Below, piece after piece: positions 53,333-63,863 of a stretch of DNA of 64,000 nucleotides. Position 1 is the stretch's first letter. Each line of letters opens with the position of its first letter. This stretch comes from Ianthella basta (lineage: Eukaryota > Porifera > Demospongiae > Verongiida > Ianthellidae), in assembly GCA_964019415.1 (NCBI GenBank), contig OZ025868.1, forward strand, positions 2,887,961 through 2,951,960. Direction: 5' to 3'. The notes below the pieces were generated by a model. The model worked only from the letters and a program-made list of their open reading frames with translations, ran no database searches and was not told the DNA's origin. The position numbers and the translations under genes are program-made.

Positions 53333-54464
53333 ATTCACTGGTTCTATTCATATCATGAAACCGATCTCCTTATGGGCAGGTCTCACCTGAGTAGGTCACG
53401 ACTATGAAATAGGGTGACCACAGCAGCGTAGAAAGAGCTGCTGGGGTCTGTTTGATCTACACCTACATAGATCACTACTATGTTTCAGATGTGGATGGCT
53501 CCCGCTACTGGAATTCTAAAAGCTGTTTCTTTGGCTGCTCTTCTCTCTCTGTTTCCGAACTCCTGCAAAGGTAATACGCAAAATGTAGGTATTTTGAAAC
53601 CATACAGTATAAAATACATCTAGTTGGAAACCCAATCATTCACAGCTATTGCCCGTACAGTCCTACATATTCAGTGTAAATAGCTGTACTGACATAATTA
53701 TCCTGATATAAGTCACAATGTAATTCTTTCAGTCCCTAATTATAAACATGCATGATTGCTGACAATCTAATAGCTTTGTGTATAATTATCCTAGAGGTAT
53801 GGTACCGGTAGTACCGTACTGTGTGTATATGGTGTGTGTCATCTGCAGATGACTAAGCAATCCACTTAGCATACAGCTGGCTGCTGGATGTCTTGAATGT
53901 AAGGTCTTTGGGAGCTACACAATTTGCAATGTCAACTGATTTATGAGCAGGACACAACTGATACGTCAAATGCAGGACGTTCAACCCAAAGGTGTTTGTA
54001 TAAGCATCGATCATTGACTACACAAATTGCTCGTGCAGCTAAGTTGCACATCTCAGAATGATCCTCTAGCTATAGAATTGTATGAGTTGTGTATATACAT
54101 ATGTGAACAAAATTGAGTGTGTGCATGCTTTCTGTATACATTATAAACATGCCAATATTAATCTTGTCTATTCAGCATGCAATCGTTTCATAATTATAGT
54201 GTATTGTAGTGATCTTCCTTCAGTTACGGAATTCAAACTTTCATATAATTCTGCTTGGTGTTCGATTGTGCATATAATGATCTAGTCTAGCACGCTAGAC
54301 CCTCTCTGCCCTAGGTGCTATAATAGTCTAAGCACCCTTGGCAGAGAGCTATAGGGTCTAGTGATTGACTAACAACATTGATCATGCATACTGCATTCAT
54401 CAAGGGGGTCTTAAAAGGTGGGGGGCTCCAAGGTATAGACTATCAATCTCCCTATACTTTAGTT
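53333..54464 (+). repeat. Segmental duplication, copy A
   Basis: Starts near CACTGGTTCTATTCATATCA and includes the first coding exon and first intron of the 53489 gene. It matches 61974-63863 closely through to GGGGGGCTCCAAGGTATAGA. Copy A lacks the two insertions present in the other copy, so it shows the empty sites. Confidence 0.9.
54296..54360. repeat. Hairpin inside segmental duplication, copy A
   Basis: TAGACCCTCTCTGCC (54296) faces GGCAGAGAGCTATAGGGTCTA (54340-54360), with a further AGGTGCT/AGCACC pairing inside. The same hairpin is at 63697-63761, so it predates the duplication. Confidence 0.75.
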
Positions 54465-55968
54465 AGTTACTTTACTACTGGTCACACCTCAAGGTACATA
54501 GACTGCACTATAATATACACGTATACATAGATATAATTTTCATTCACTAGTGCATATGCTATGCTAAGTATGCTTCAGAATGTACTTTCCATTCCAACTG
54601 ATTGTAAATCCATGCACTGACCACCAGCTATTGCATCATCTGCACATGTTATGTATTGCATGTATTATACATACTAGTTTCTGTGTAATTCTAAGTAGAC
54701 TCAATCATAGCTTCATATCATTGTGTATGTACGCACAGATAAACCACAAAAGCCTGGAACACCTAGCAGCCACCCAGGAATATGGGAGGCAAGGATCCAC
54801 TGGAACAGAAGTAACGATCAATGCTTTGAGTCCCAAGCCTCCTGTGGACTGGAGTATAGTATTTCCTGGTCTGTATCCAGTGGTGGGTCTTTGTACAGTG
54901 CAACTGTTCCATATCCTGAAAATGAGTATACCATCACCGGCTTAAGGCCAAGCACTAAGTACACAGTGACTGTGAGAGCACAGTGCCAGGTAGACACAGC
55001 ACTGACTAGCTCAGGGTCCACAGTTTCCTTCACAACTGAAGGTAAGCAGAAAGTAATACACTAAGTGGACTGATTTTAATTATTTGTGAACTGTTGATCA
55101 CACCATTTTATATCTAACGCAGGTAGTAGAAGTGCCAATCTCAGTTAGACTGCCATCAATGACACCACCTGCTTTGAAATGCCAATTTATCTACAATGTG
55201 ACCACCCGGACGCAAATTCCAACGTGGAAGGGAATCCAGTGTTTACTTCAACTCGAGTGCAGTGGAAGAAGGATGGGGATTTCCTCACGGTGGACGATTT
55301 CACGTATCACATAGTTCAGCAAAGCAGACATTCAACTACTCTGGCTGTTACTTATCACAGAGAAGACTTCACAGATACAACCAGGAACTATAGCTGCTTT
55401 ATTGCTTTTGGTGAAGGTGCATTCTTAGAGAGCAATGAAGTGCAGGTCCACCTCAATGTTTCCGGTAAGTATGTGCACACATACACCTGCCCTATTTCAT
55501 AGCTATCTGCAGCTGTATGTAGCTCTGTACAGTATATACTCCAGGCCAATTGCATAATTATATTCTTTACTGTATATAATTCACTGCATTTTACGTTAAA
55601 TAATACATAAATTTACTCTTTCATGATATTAAATTATTCATGTCTTTCTTATGCTGCTTCCACTGTCTATATAGATGCAAACCTGTATAACTTGACAGCG
55701 AATGACAAGATACTGGATTTCTCACGTATCGTTGCTTGTTCGCTACTTGTTACCCCAGCAACAATCTACAACGTGACATTTACATATGCCCTGCCAACAG
55801 ATAATGGCATAGAGATGCAGAGTCTTAACATTACTACCCACCAGACACACATAGACCTCAGGAAGGTACTAGATGTCAATTTCTCATATGAGGGAGTAAG
55901 CGTCACTGCAGATATTAAGTGAACCAGGTAATTAAGGAGACTAAATCATGATCATGAATATGCTGTGT

Positions 55969-56094
55969 GTGTGTGTGTGTGCGTGGGGGGGGAAGGGGGG
56001 TGGGTGGGTGTGTGTGAGTGTGGGTGTGTGGGTGTGTGGGTGTGGGTGTGGGTGTGGGTGTGTGTTTGCATGTGGGTGGGTGTGGGTGTGGGCG
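55969..56094. repeat. GT/G-rich tract in an intron
   Basis: (GT)n passing into GGGGGGGG and repeated GGGTGTG words, with several G-runs close together. Confidence 0.9.
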
Positions 56095-57354
56095 TAATTT
56101 GCACATACTTCACAGTATTCCTTGATTATGGTCTTTGGTGCAGATGTTGTTGAATTTGTTCTTACATCATCGGAAACATATGCATGTTTGGGAGAGACTT
56201 ACAAGATGAACTGTACAAGTCCAGAGCGTTTCAACAAATGTGGAGTGTCCTATCCCAATTGGTACAAGGATGGAAAACTCATTGCCGTCAACATTAGCTG
56301 CACAAAACGTTATAGCAACAGGATTGAAGAACTGACTGTCCATATACCTCGCTCCTACCAGAATGACAGTATCTACTACTGTGCAAGTAATAATAGAACG
56401 GCAGACCCCACATGTCTGAGCAACAACTTTCCAGTACGACCTCTGCGTAAGCTGGAATGCATGATTTTATGCTCAAATGTCGTGCATTTCAAAACGTACT
56501 GATGTGCACATGTGAATATATTCTTATAGTGAAGGCTTGCATGCACAAATACCCTTTATTTAAGGTAATTCAAAAAATTCATTATAACATTATACTTAAT
56601 TCATCAATTATACTTAATTGCTATTGTACCTCTCACAGGCCAACCACTTCAACCTGTGATCCAAAATCGCTCAATAAGTGCTACCACTACTACTCTCTCA
56701 CTTATGTGGACCCACAATGATGTGTGCTTTGCAGACTGCATTAAATATAACATTTCCTGGTGGACCCCACACAATAGCACACTTGTAAATAGAACAAAAT
56801 ACATCATTGAGGGTTTGCAGCCAGGCCAGATGTACACTGTCAAGATTTGTGCAGTGTGTAATGGATACCCTCCAAGTTGTACTGAAACCCAGCAGTATAC
56901 AAGCCAGCCAGCTTCAGGTGAGATACACAAGTACTGCACATATCGTACAGTATATACATGCCGTGTTAATATAATATAGATAGATCTAGAGGAATCTGCA
57001 GTACAGTATGTGGATGCCCACAATGTTATATTAACTTGAAATTGAAACTATTTCTTCTGCTCTACACTCATAGAAATGACCGGAATAATCATTGCAGCGG
57101 TATTGGTACCAGTGCTGGTTATTGGTGTATTGTCAGCCGTCATAATAATAACCATCATAATAATATGTCGTTATAAGAACAAGTGCAAATGCTCATTGCT
57201 GAGAAAATTGTGCGAAAAGTAAGTACAGCAAAATGGTGTGTGTGGATGGGTGGGTGTGAGTGTGTATATGTGTATGGGTGTGATTTTAAATTCTAAATTC
57301 CGCTTCTTTATTTTCTAATGGAAAACCAACAGCCTAAAGAAATGCCCCAACTAG

Positions 57355-58439
57355 ATGGTGAGCCAGCTGTAAATCATGATGCACTCCCATTACATCTATA
57401 ATAATTATGGTAAAATGTCTTACTTTGCTATCTGCACTCAATTCTACATGCATCTCAATTCTCAATGCTACAGCTCAGAAAGCAAGTCAGGCTGATGAAT
57501 CCGCATCCAACTGTTAGTTCTTTCCCCGTAGCAACTTTTAACTTAATTGTTCGCATGTAACTGATTTGATAAAATTGCATGTATGTAGCAATACAGCTTT
57601 GCAGCTTGGTTTATTTTACTGCTTAATTGCATGTGTTTGTGTGTGTGTGTGTATACTGTGTGCATGTGCATAGTGTAAGTATATGGTGGCATTTGCATAC
57701 CCATGCATGTACATACATATATGTGTACATACATTGTGTGTGAGTGCATGCTTTTCATGCATAGCAACATACTGGTCAAGTAGTCTGCAGATAGCTAGCA
57801 CATTCCAGAGCCATACACCCATTGGTCAAATTGTATGCATGCACTTTAGAGCTTATTGTACCTTAGCGGAAAGATACTGTAGATGTGTACCCATGCAGGC
57901 CTTGCCAAAATGATACACTTCTCTTCTTGGCCATGCACATTCACACTTTTGCAGCCAATGAATTGCCTTATTGACATGGCTGTGAATACATTTCTCCAGT
58001 CTGGCTCAATACCCTCAGATATATAGCTTATATGCCTGCTCATTTGTTGGTTGCACACACCCTCTATAGTCCAAATAAACATTCACTCACGATTATTATC
58101 AATCAGTTTCCATTTATACTTAACAACACCATGGCTTCCAACGGGTTGGTCAGTCAAGCACCTGAAATGTACGTACATGCCTATGACAGGAACTCATCCC
58201 ATGCAGCAATGTCATGTAATTAAAACGCAACAAAGTCAGATGAAACTACTACAATCAATACATGCAGTGTCACTTGACATCAAAAAAATCAATAACACAA
58301 CATACCAATGATATTGTTGCTTTCCTTCAATGTTATAGAAAGCTATACATACATGCACTTTATTGTACTGTACTGTAACTGATTGTAAGGTCTCCTCTAC
58401 TCTATTATGAATCAACGCAACACCCTATCAAAAAGTTCA
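57355..58439. other. Spacer; possible alternative 3' exon
   Basis: A possible alternative end of the 53489 gene uses 57333-57357 (PKEMPQLDG) joined to a last exon near 57474-57514 (QKASQADESASNC and TAG), but this requires a different upstream phase. Otherwise nothing is recognised. Confidence 0.3.
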
Positions 58440-59125
58440 TTAATTAAATGTATGTTTGTACTTAAACACCAGTATAGTCCGTGGCCAATGGGAGTTGATA
58501 TTACATACATACTGTACGTAGTTTCCTTGTGTTCTGTCCATTGCTATGTGTTGCCAAGGACTCATTCTGTCAAGGTCCTATTGTCTCCCTTGGCAACCGA
58601 CTGTCCACTCTGAGTGGAGGAGGTAAAGTAGTCCTTTAGGGGTGAGAAGAGGTGCCATATCACAGGAACACTCCATGCCATCCCAAGCAGTTTGTGTCTC
58701 CCATGACGACCGAGGTTGGCAACAACCCTAACAGAGAGGTACAGTAGCAAAGCAAATAGTTACAGTACAGATCAAAAGGTGGCTTAAGTCCACACATGTG
58801 TGACACATAGAACAACCTCCCATTGCACCACACCTTTACTTGCCGGAATTCCTGGTGACCCACATTTGTACATCCCGCCATCATTCAGGATGTTTTAGGT
58901 TAATGCAAATACCCAATCACCGCCTCTCCATTTAAGTGCATGCCTACTCCATACTTCACCCCCTCTACACCAACCTGAAGGAATTTAGACATGATCTATT
59001 GTCATGACATCTTATGAATACCACATTCTCAAACAGCTTGAAAATGGCCTCTCATCACCAGGTGCAGTAAGGACGTGGCAGAGCTCAAAGAGTCTCACGG
59101 TTCCAGCTGAAACCAGAGTGGGCAT
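58440..59125 (+). repeat. Dispersed repeat D, copy 3 (uninterrupted)
   Basis: The most complete copy of the family also seen at 18913-20925 (interrupted) and 47190-47450. It runs from about CCAATGGGAGTTGATATTAC to GCTGAAACCAGAGTGGGCAT and ends where the receptor promoter cassette begins. Confidence 0.8.
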
Positions 59126-59580
59126 ACTGGTTCTATTCATATCATGAAACAGATCTGTTTATGGGCAGACATCACTGGAGTAGGTCACAACTACAAATAT
59201 AGTATGCGTGGCCACAACAGCGTATAAAGAGCTGCTGGAATCTGTTTGATCTGCACCTACTGTAGGTCTCTTCTACATATCAGGTGTTGATGGCTCAGAG
59301 CTCAAAGAGTCTCACGGTTCCAGCTGAAACCAGAGTGGTTCACTGGTTCTATTCATATCATGAAACAGATCTGTTTATGGGCAGACATCACTGGAGTAGG
59401 TCACAACTACAAATATAGTATGCGTGGCCACAACAGCGTATACAAAGAGCTGCTGGAATCTGTTTGATCTGCACCTACTGTAGGTCTCTTCTACATATCA
59501 GGTGTTGATGGCTCTTGCTACTGGAATTCTTAAAGTTGTTGCTTTGGCTGTTCTCTCTGTACCTCCAAGCTCCTGCCAAG
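59081..59580 (+). repeat. Two tandem copies (217-bp period) of the receptor promoter/signal-peptide cassette
   Basis: GAGCTCAAAGAGTCTCACGG occurs at 59081 and 59298, each followed by the CTGGTTCTATTCATATCATG cassette that also precedes the coding start at 53489 and 62126. In the first copy the coding exon is cut off after GATGGCTC. In the second it is complete: ATG at 59508 gives MALATGILKVVALAVLSVPP, ending in phase 1 at 59580 before GTGATG. No receptor exons follow before 61974. Confidence 0.8.
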
Positions 59581-59927
59581 GTGATGTATATAGTATGTAG
59601 ATATTTCAAAAGTAATTTGTTTACTAACTAGCAGATTTGAATTTTCTAATACCGTGTATACTAAAACATAATTGACACTGATCAACATGCACATATACCA
59701 GTCCGGATATGTATACTGTAAATATAACTCCATTCACATTTCTATTTTATATATATACATTTTAATGGAAATGTGATCATTTACTTTAGATACAACCTCC
59801 CATAGACCATTTTCCCGAGGGTCACGTGCGATGACGTCACCAGCCCGGTGTAAGGCAGAAGCTGTAGGGGACAGTATAGTAATTATACGCGTTGTTGTAG
59901 TTATAGTCTAGTTGCAGTAACGTAACG

Positions 59928-60158
59928 ATGATCGCGACGGAGGTGGATGCTCTAGGTGAATCTCTGAGGTCTACCATGGATGCGCAGTCTCTTTGAAAGA
60001 GTTTGGAGAGTGCTACGGTGCCTGTGCTGCAGAAGCTACGCAAGATATTGAAAATAACCTTTAGCAACAAGAAGAAACAGGAGCTCATCGATGCCCTTCT
60101 AGGATACGCGGCCACGCACGGCCTATTTCTCTTCCGCAACTCCAGCAGGACCAACTGA
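59928..60158 (+). pseudogene. SAP-like DNA-binding motif frame with in-frame TGA
   Basis: ATG at 59928 opens MIATEVDALGESLRSTM; TGA lies at 59994-59996; the frame then continues KSLESATVPVLQKL and RKILKITFSNKKKQELIDAL to a stop at 60158. The L..LLK..S..K.ELI pattern resembles a SAP helix-turn-helix. Together with the opposing THAP frame it may be a transposon remnant. Weak assignment. Confidence 0.35.
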
Positions 60159-60165
60159 TGGCACT

Positions 60166-60506
60166 TCAGAAGGTGATGCCAGTACCTTGGGCTGTTTCCT
60201 CTGCCCGCACCTTTTCTGATATCTTTTGCTCTTGCACCAGTTGCTTCTGCATTTTCCAAGCTCCTTTCTTAATGTTAACAATTGTTAGAACATAGTCCAC
60301 GCCACTGGGATCCTCAGAAGGTTTGCCTTCTACAAAGTGCTTTCTACAAATGATGTGGGCCACCAATCGACAGCACGACGACAGCAAACTCCTTTGATCC
60401 ACAACTCCGTTCTCTCTTCATCAGAAAGAGGAAAACGAAAGAATCCATATGGACATGACGGGACATCCCGATTTGTGCAGCTGTCGGCAGCACAAGAAGA
60501 CGGCAT
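60166..60506 (-). pseudogene. THAP zinc-finger domain, frameshifted
   Basis: ATG at 60506 gives MPSSCAADSCTNRD, then GFFRFPLSDEERTELWIKGV and DWWPTS, matching the C-x4-C, FP and WxP pattern of THAP domains. The second half (IICRKHFVEG, the C-x2-H pair) is in another frame, so one frameshift falls near 60345-60360. After it come KPSEDPSGVDYVL and a charged helix up to a stop near 60166. THAP domains occur in P-type transposases and derived host genes; which one this is cannot be told here. Confidence 0.55.
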
Positions 60507-60682
60507 GACTGACAATAAGCGCCGTTGGAAGCGCATTTCGGCTAGAATCCGGTACTTCTGCCGCTCGTTCTTCGTAATATAACTAGCTAAAAGGAGCCAG
60601 ACATTTTGACTTGACATGCTTTGAGAGTAGGGTAATATAGGTTAGGTCTGAAAAGAATGCACGCATAGCTGTCTTCCTTGCG

Positions 60683-60750
60683 CTAGGAGGCAGAGAGCGA
60701 AGCGACCGAAGTCATGTAACTTCGCGGCCACTTCGCTCTCTGCCTCCTAG
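60683..60750. repeat. Hairpin with 22-bp arms
   Basis: CTAGGAGGCAGAGAGCGAAG at 60683 and its inverse CTTCGCTCTCTGCCTCCTAG at 60731-60750 pair with one mismatch over 22 bp around a 24-base loop. Confidence 0.8.
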
Positions 60751-60759
60751 CTAGCTATG

Positions 60760-61710
60760 CATGTGCCCTAGCTACCTCTTGTGCATTCATTCCTTTCTGA
60801 TTCAACCCTGTATAACATATTTTGGTTCGCTCTCAAAGCATACCCAGTTTAGAGCTCTGGGTCAGCTTAACTACGAAGAACGAGTGGCCCAAATACGCAC
60901 TCTAACATATTATCGCTGGAGCTTTTGCCTTACACGCTCGCGGGCAGCATATCACGTGACCAATGTGACAAAGGTCTATGTTGTCCTGTTCAGTGTGCTA
61001 GCTGTACTGATAGCTAACCACACCATTCACTTCGTACGTACGTAAACAATTGCAAATTACAGTCACTTATCTAAACTTATATCATTAATATTGCTGATTC
61101 ATTACAGACCAATAACTTTGTGTATGCTACAAGAATGGTGTGTATGACATGTGTGGTAAATGATCAAGATATCTCCACGTATCAGAACATACTGGGTGCT
61201 AGTCTGGCCCGCAAGCCCCTACTTCCGGTCCCCGATTGCATGTGGGCATATTTTAAACACCTTAGAGGGAACATACTGTGCAATGCGTAATTCACTAGAA
61301 TGCATGAAGTGTATGTTTAAAGAACACTGCAATACAGAGACATTCTCAATTCACTGAGACTTAGTCACACTAGCTGGGGTCGTGGGAAGTGCACTATGTA
61401 GTCACCTAGCTACGTACCCTATACACATGCTGTGCCATGTGACTATTTTATTTTTGCTCAAAACATCAAGTAAGAAAATGGCTCAAGAACAAGCTCTCTT
61501 TTGCTATGTTGTAGAGTGGTTGGGTTGTCGCGACATGCATAGCATGTTGGCAGGAAAACCCGGAGAAACGCACAACGAGCCGTTTAATACGAGCAAATGT
61601 TTGCCAAAATATCGCTAACATAACAGCATAAACAACGCTTTTATCCTTTACAGCACATTATCCACTGTTCTGCTCACCTTGATACGGAATTTCCTATAGA
61701 TTGCATCCTC
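60760..61710. other. Spacer, nothing recognised
   Basis: Short open frames without domain or splice support. Confidence 0.3.
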
Positions 61711-61718
61711 TTTCACAG

Positions 61719-61833
61719 AGAAAAAGGCTAAAATATATTCGCTCCACGATACGAGGTGAAAACTCGCATATTATTGACAGGTTTCCAAACCAAAACTAAG
61801 CTGCCGCCATTTATACATACGAAACAGCCATGG
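61719..61833 (-). repeat. Lone end of the fold-back element family
   Basis: GAAAAAGGCTAAAATATATT and CTGCCGCCATTTATA...CGAAACAGCC match the right arm 18238-18350 of the 17224-18353 element, with the part between diverged. Confidence 0.65.
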
Positions 61834-62125
61834 GTACGGCATTTTTGACACCGGATTCGTGTTTCTCGACCTCGGCAGCCCCATTGTGGCAATTTTCGGC
61901 AACTTTCTCCCATTATTCATGGAATTACAGATGATTTTAAAAGTGGAAAGTCTTGGTGAAACGCACTATATTCACTGGTTCTATTCATATCATGAAACCG
62001 GTCACCTTATGGGCAGGTCTCACCTTAGTAGGTCACGACTATGAAATAGGGTGACCACAGCAGCGTAGAAAGAGCTGCTGGAGTCTGTTTGATCTGCACC
62101 TACATAGATCACTGCTATGTTTCAG

Positions 62126-62203
62126 ATGTGGATGGCTCTCGCTACTGGAATTCTAAAAGCTGTTTCTTTGGCTGCTCTTCTCTGTTTCCGAGCTCCTGCA
62201 AAG
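62126..62203 (+). pseudogene. Signal-peptide exon of copy C, 4-bp deletion
   Basis: ATG at 62126 after the same acceptor gives MWMALATGILKAVSLAALLC, but a CTCT unit present in copy A is missing, so the exon is 78 nt and ends in phase 0, not phase 1. It would not join in frame to a standard phase-1 second exon. The remaining gene, if any, is outside the window. Confidence 0.6.
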
Positions 62204-62645
62204 GTAATACACAAAATATAGGTATTTTGAAATCATACAGTATAAAATACGTCTAGTTGGAAACCCAATCATTCACAGCTATTGCCCATACTGTCCTACA
62301 TATTCAGTGTAAATGGCTGTACTGACATAATTATCCTGATATAAGTCACAATGTAATTCTTTCAGTCCCTAATTATAAACACAATTGCTGACAATCTAAT
62401 TGCTTTGTGTATAATTATCCTAGAGATATGGTACCGGTACTGTGTGTATATGGTGTGTGTCATCTGCAGATGACTAAGCAATCCACTTAGCATACAGCTG
62501 GCAGCTGGATGTCTTGAATGTAAGATCTTTGTGAGCTATACAATTTGCAATGTTAACTGATTTTTGAGCAGGACACAACTGATAAGTCAAATGCAGGACG
62601 TTCGACCCAAAGGTGTTCGTATAAGCATCGATCATTGACTACACA

Positions 62646-62776
62646 TGACTATGAGCTTTGTGTTCCATCAAAGTGTTAGTGCCTCATGTGTAACTATGTA
62701 CAAAAAAAACGTTTAACATGCAGGCGTCACTTGGGTGCCACGGCACAATGTCTGTTATAGTAAAAGAAAAAAAAAA
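62646..62776 (+). ncRNA. Retroposed H/ACA-like small RNA with poly(A) tail
   Basis: An insertion with a 15-bp duplication (ATCATTGACTACACA at 62631-62645 and 62777-62791) and an A-rich tail (62763-62776); copy A has the empty site. The body of 117 nt fits the H/ACA layout: a first hairpin (ATGAGCTTTG with CAAAG and CTCAT), an ANANNA box ACAAAA at 62700-62705, a second hairpin (AACA...TGTT around GGCGTC/GGTGCC), then ATA at 62757-62759 exactly three bases before the tail, in the place of the ACA box. No A or B box of a tRNA-type promoter is visible. The snoRNA identity is inference from layout; the retroposition signature is direct. Confidence 0.5.
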
Positions 62777-62808
62777 AATCATTGACTACACAAATTGCTC
62801 GTGTAGTT

Positions 62809-63432
62809 AGGTGGTAGGTGCGGCTCAAGCGACCTGTTTTGATTGCATTCATTCTTGGTCCATAGACGGTGCTTACGATAAATACGAGCAATCGCTTTTT
62901 CTAAAGTGTTGCGCTGACGAGATCTTGCCCCCAAGCGATCATCGTCGAGGTGTTGCAACTGAAACCAATCTGTCGCAGTACTAACGACTCGGTTTGCTTG
63001 TACAGGAAGGATATCGTATGTAACACAATCGCACGGGAACGATTAGTGATAAACGCTTTGGATAAGAAAATATGGCGCTTTTCGTTCGCGTGTTACTGAC
63101 AGCGCTCTCACATGGCCAGGATAAACACCATCTTCAAACGCTCCCGTAGGAGTGCAGGTATACGCCTTGTCTTGCTTTGTACCGCGTTTGGTGGCTCCGG
63201 TGTTATCTAGTCAGAAATGGTTTCACTTTACTGGGAGTAACCAGGGCTACAGTGCTCTTAATTGATTGTGTTATCATAATAGATTGCGCAATCAATTAAA
63301 TTGTAACACAGGATTGCTTAGAGAAGTCATGTCTATGACATATAAAAAATGAACTTCATAGGATAAGTGGTTAGGCAGTTACGGGCATTCAAACTTGTTC
63401 TTCTAGTTTAGTAAATAGCCACACCTACCACC
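62809..63432. mobile_element. Harbinger-like non-autonomous DNA element, 624 bp
   Basis: Ends GGTGGTAGGTGCGGCT and AGCCACACCTACCACC are inverted repeats with one mismatch. TTA flanks both sides (62806-62808 and 63433-63435), and copy A reads CTAAGTTGC at the empty site, consistent with a 3-bp TWA-type duplication as made by PIF/Harbinger elements. No transposase frame. Confidence 0.7.
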
Positions 63433-63696
63433 TTAAGTTGCAGAATGATCCTCTAGCTATAGAATTGTATGATTTGTGTATAATACATATGTGGACATAA
63501 TTGAGTGTGTGCATACTTTCTGTATACATACGTAATAACCATGCCAATTGTGCCAATATTAATCTTGTCTATTCAGCATGCAATCGTTTCATAATTATAG
63601 TGTATTGTAGTGATCTTCATTCAGTTACGGAATTCAAACTTTCATATAATTCTGCTTGGTGTTCGATTGTGCATATAGTGATCTAGTCTAGCACGC

Positions 63697-63761
63697 TAGA
63701 CCCTCTCTGCCTTAGGTGCTATAATAGTCTAAGCACCCTTGGCAGAGAGCTATAGGGTCTA
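63697..63761. repeat. Hairpin inside segmental duplication, copy C
   Basis: Counterpart of 54296-54360, with the same arms TAGACCCTCTCTGCC and GGCAGAGAGCTATAGGGTC. Confidence 0.75.
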
Positions 63762-63863
63762 GTGATTGACTAACAACATTGATCATGCATACTCCATTCA
63801 TCAAGGGGGTCTTAAAAGGTGGGGGGCTCCAAGGTATAGACTATCAATCTCCCTATACTTTAG

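Larger units (their letters stand above)
53489..57354 (+). pseudogene. Receptor with signal peptide, FN3, Ig, Ig, FN3 and transmembrane exons; reading frame probably broken
   Basis: Exons: 53489-53570, 54739-55041, 55123-55464, 55675 to about 55918, 56144-56446, 56639-56917, 57074-57218, 57333-57354. The first is a signal peptide after an acceptor (MWMAPATGILKAVSLAALLS). Then FN3 (LEYSISWSVSSGG, YTITGLRPSTKYTVTVRAQC), Ig-like (YLQCDHPDANSN, VQWKKDGDF, RNYSCFIAFGEG), an unnamed module (IYNVTFTYALPTDNG), Ig-like (YKMNCTSPERF, NWYKDGKL, SIYYCASNN), FN3 (LSLMWTHNDVC, YIIEGLQPGQMYTVKICAVC) and a membrane anchor (IIIAAVLVPVLVIGVLSAVI, then CRYKNKCKC). Two defects stand out. With the phase-correct acceptor the third exon has an in-frame TAG at 55146-55148. 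The fourth exon reaches TGA at 55919 with no phase-1 donor before it. Alternative splicing outside these choices could rescue it, so the pseudogene call is moderate. Confidence 0.6.
61974..63863 (+). repeat. Segmental duplication, copy C, with two insertions
   Basis: Homologous to 53333-54464 from CACTGGTTCTATTCATATCA through to GGGGGGCTCCAAGGTATAGA. Relative to copy A it contains insertions at 62646-62776 (polyadenylated, 15-bp duplication) and 62809-63432 (TIR element). It is the start of another receptor gene whose remaining exons would lie beyond the window. Confidence 0.9.

Noticed and set aside
62646-62776. tRNA-derived SINE
   Set aside because: No A-box or B-box promoter words seen; the layout fits H/ACA RNA better.
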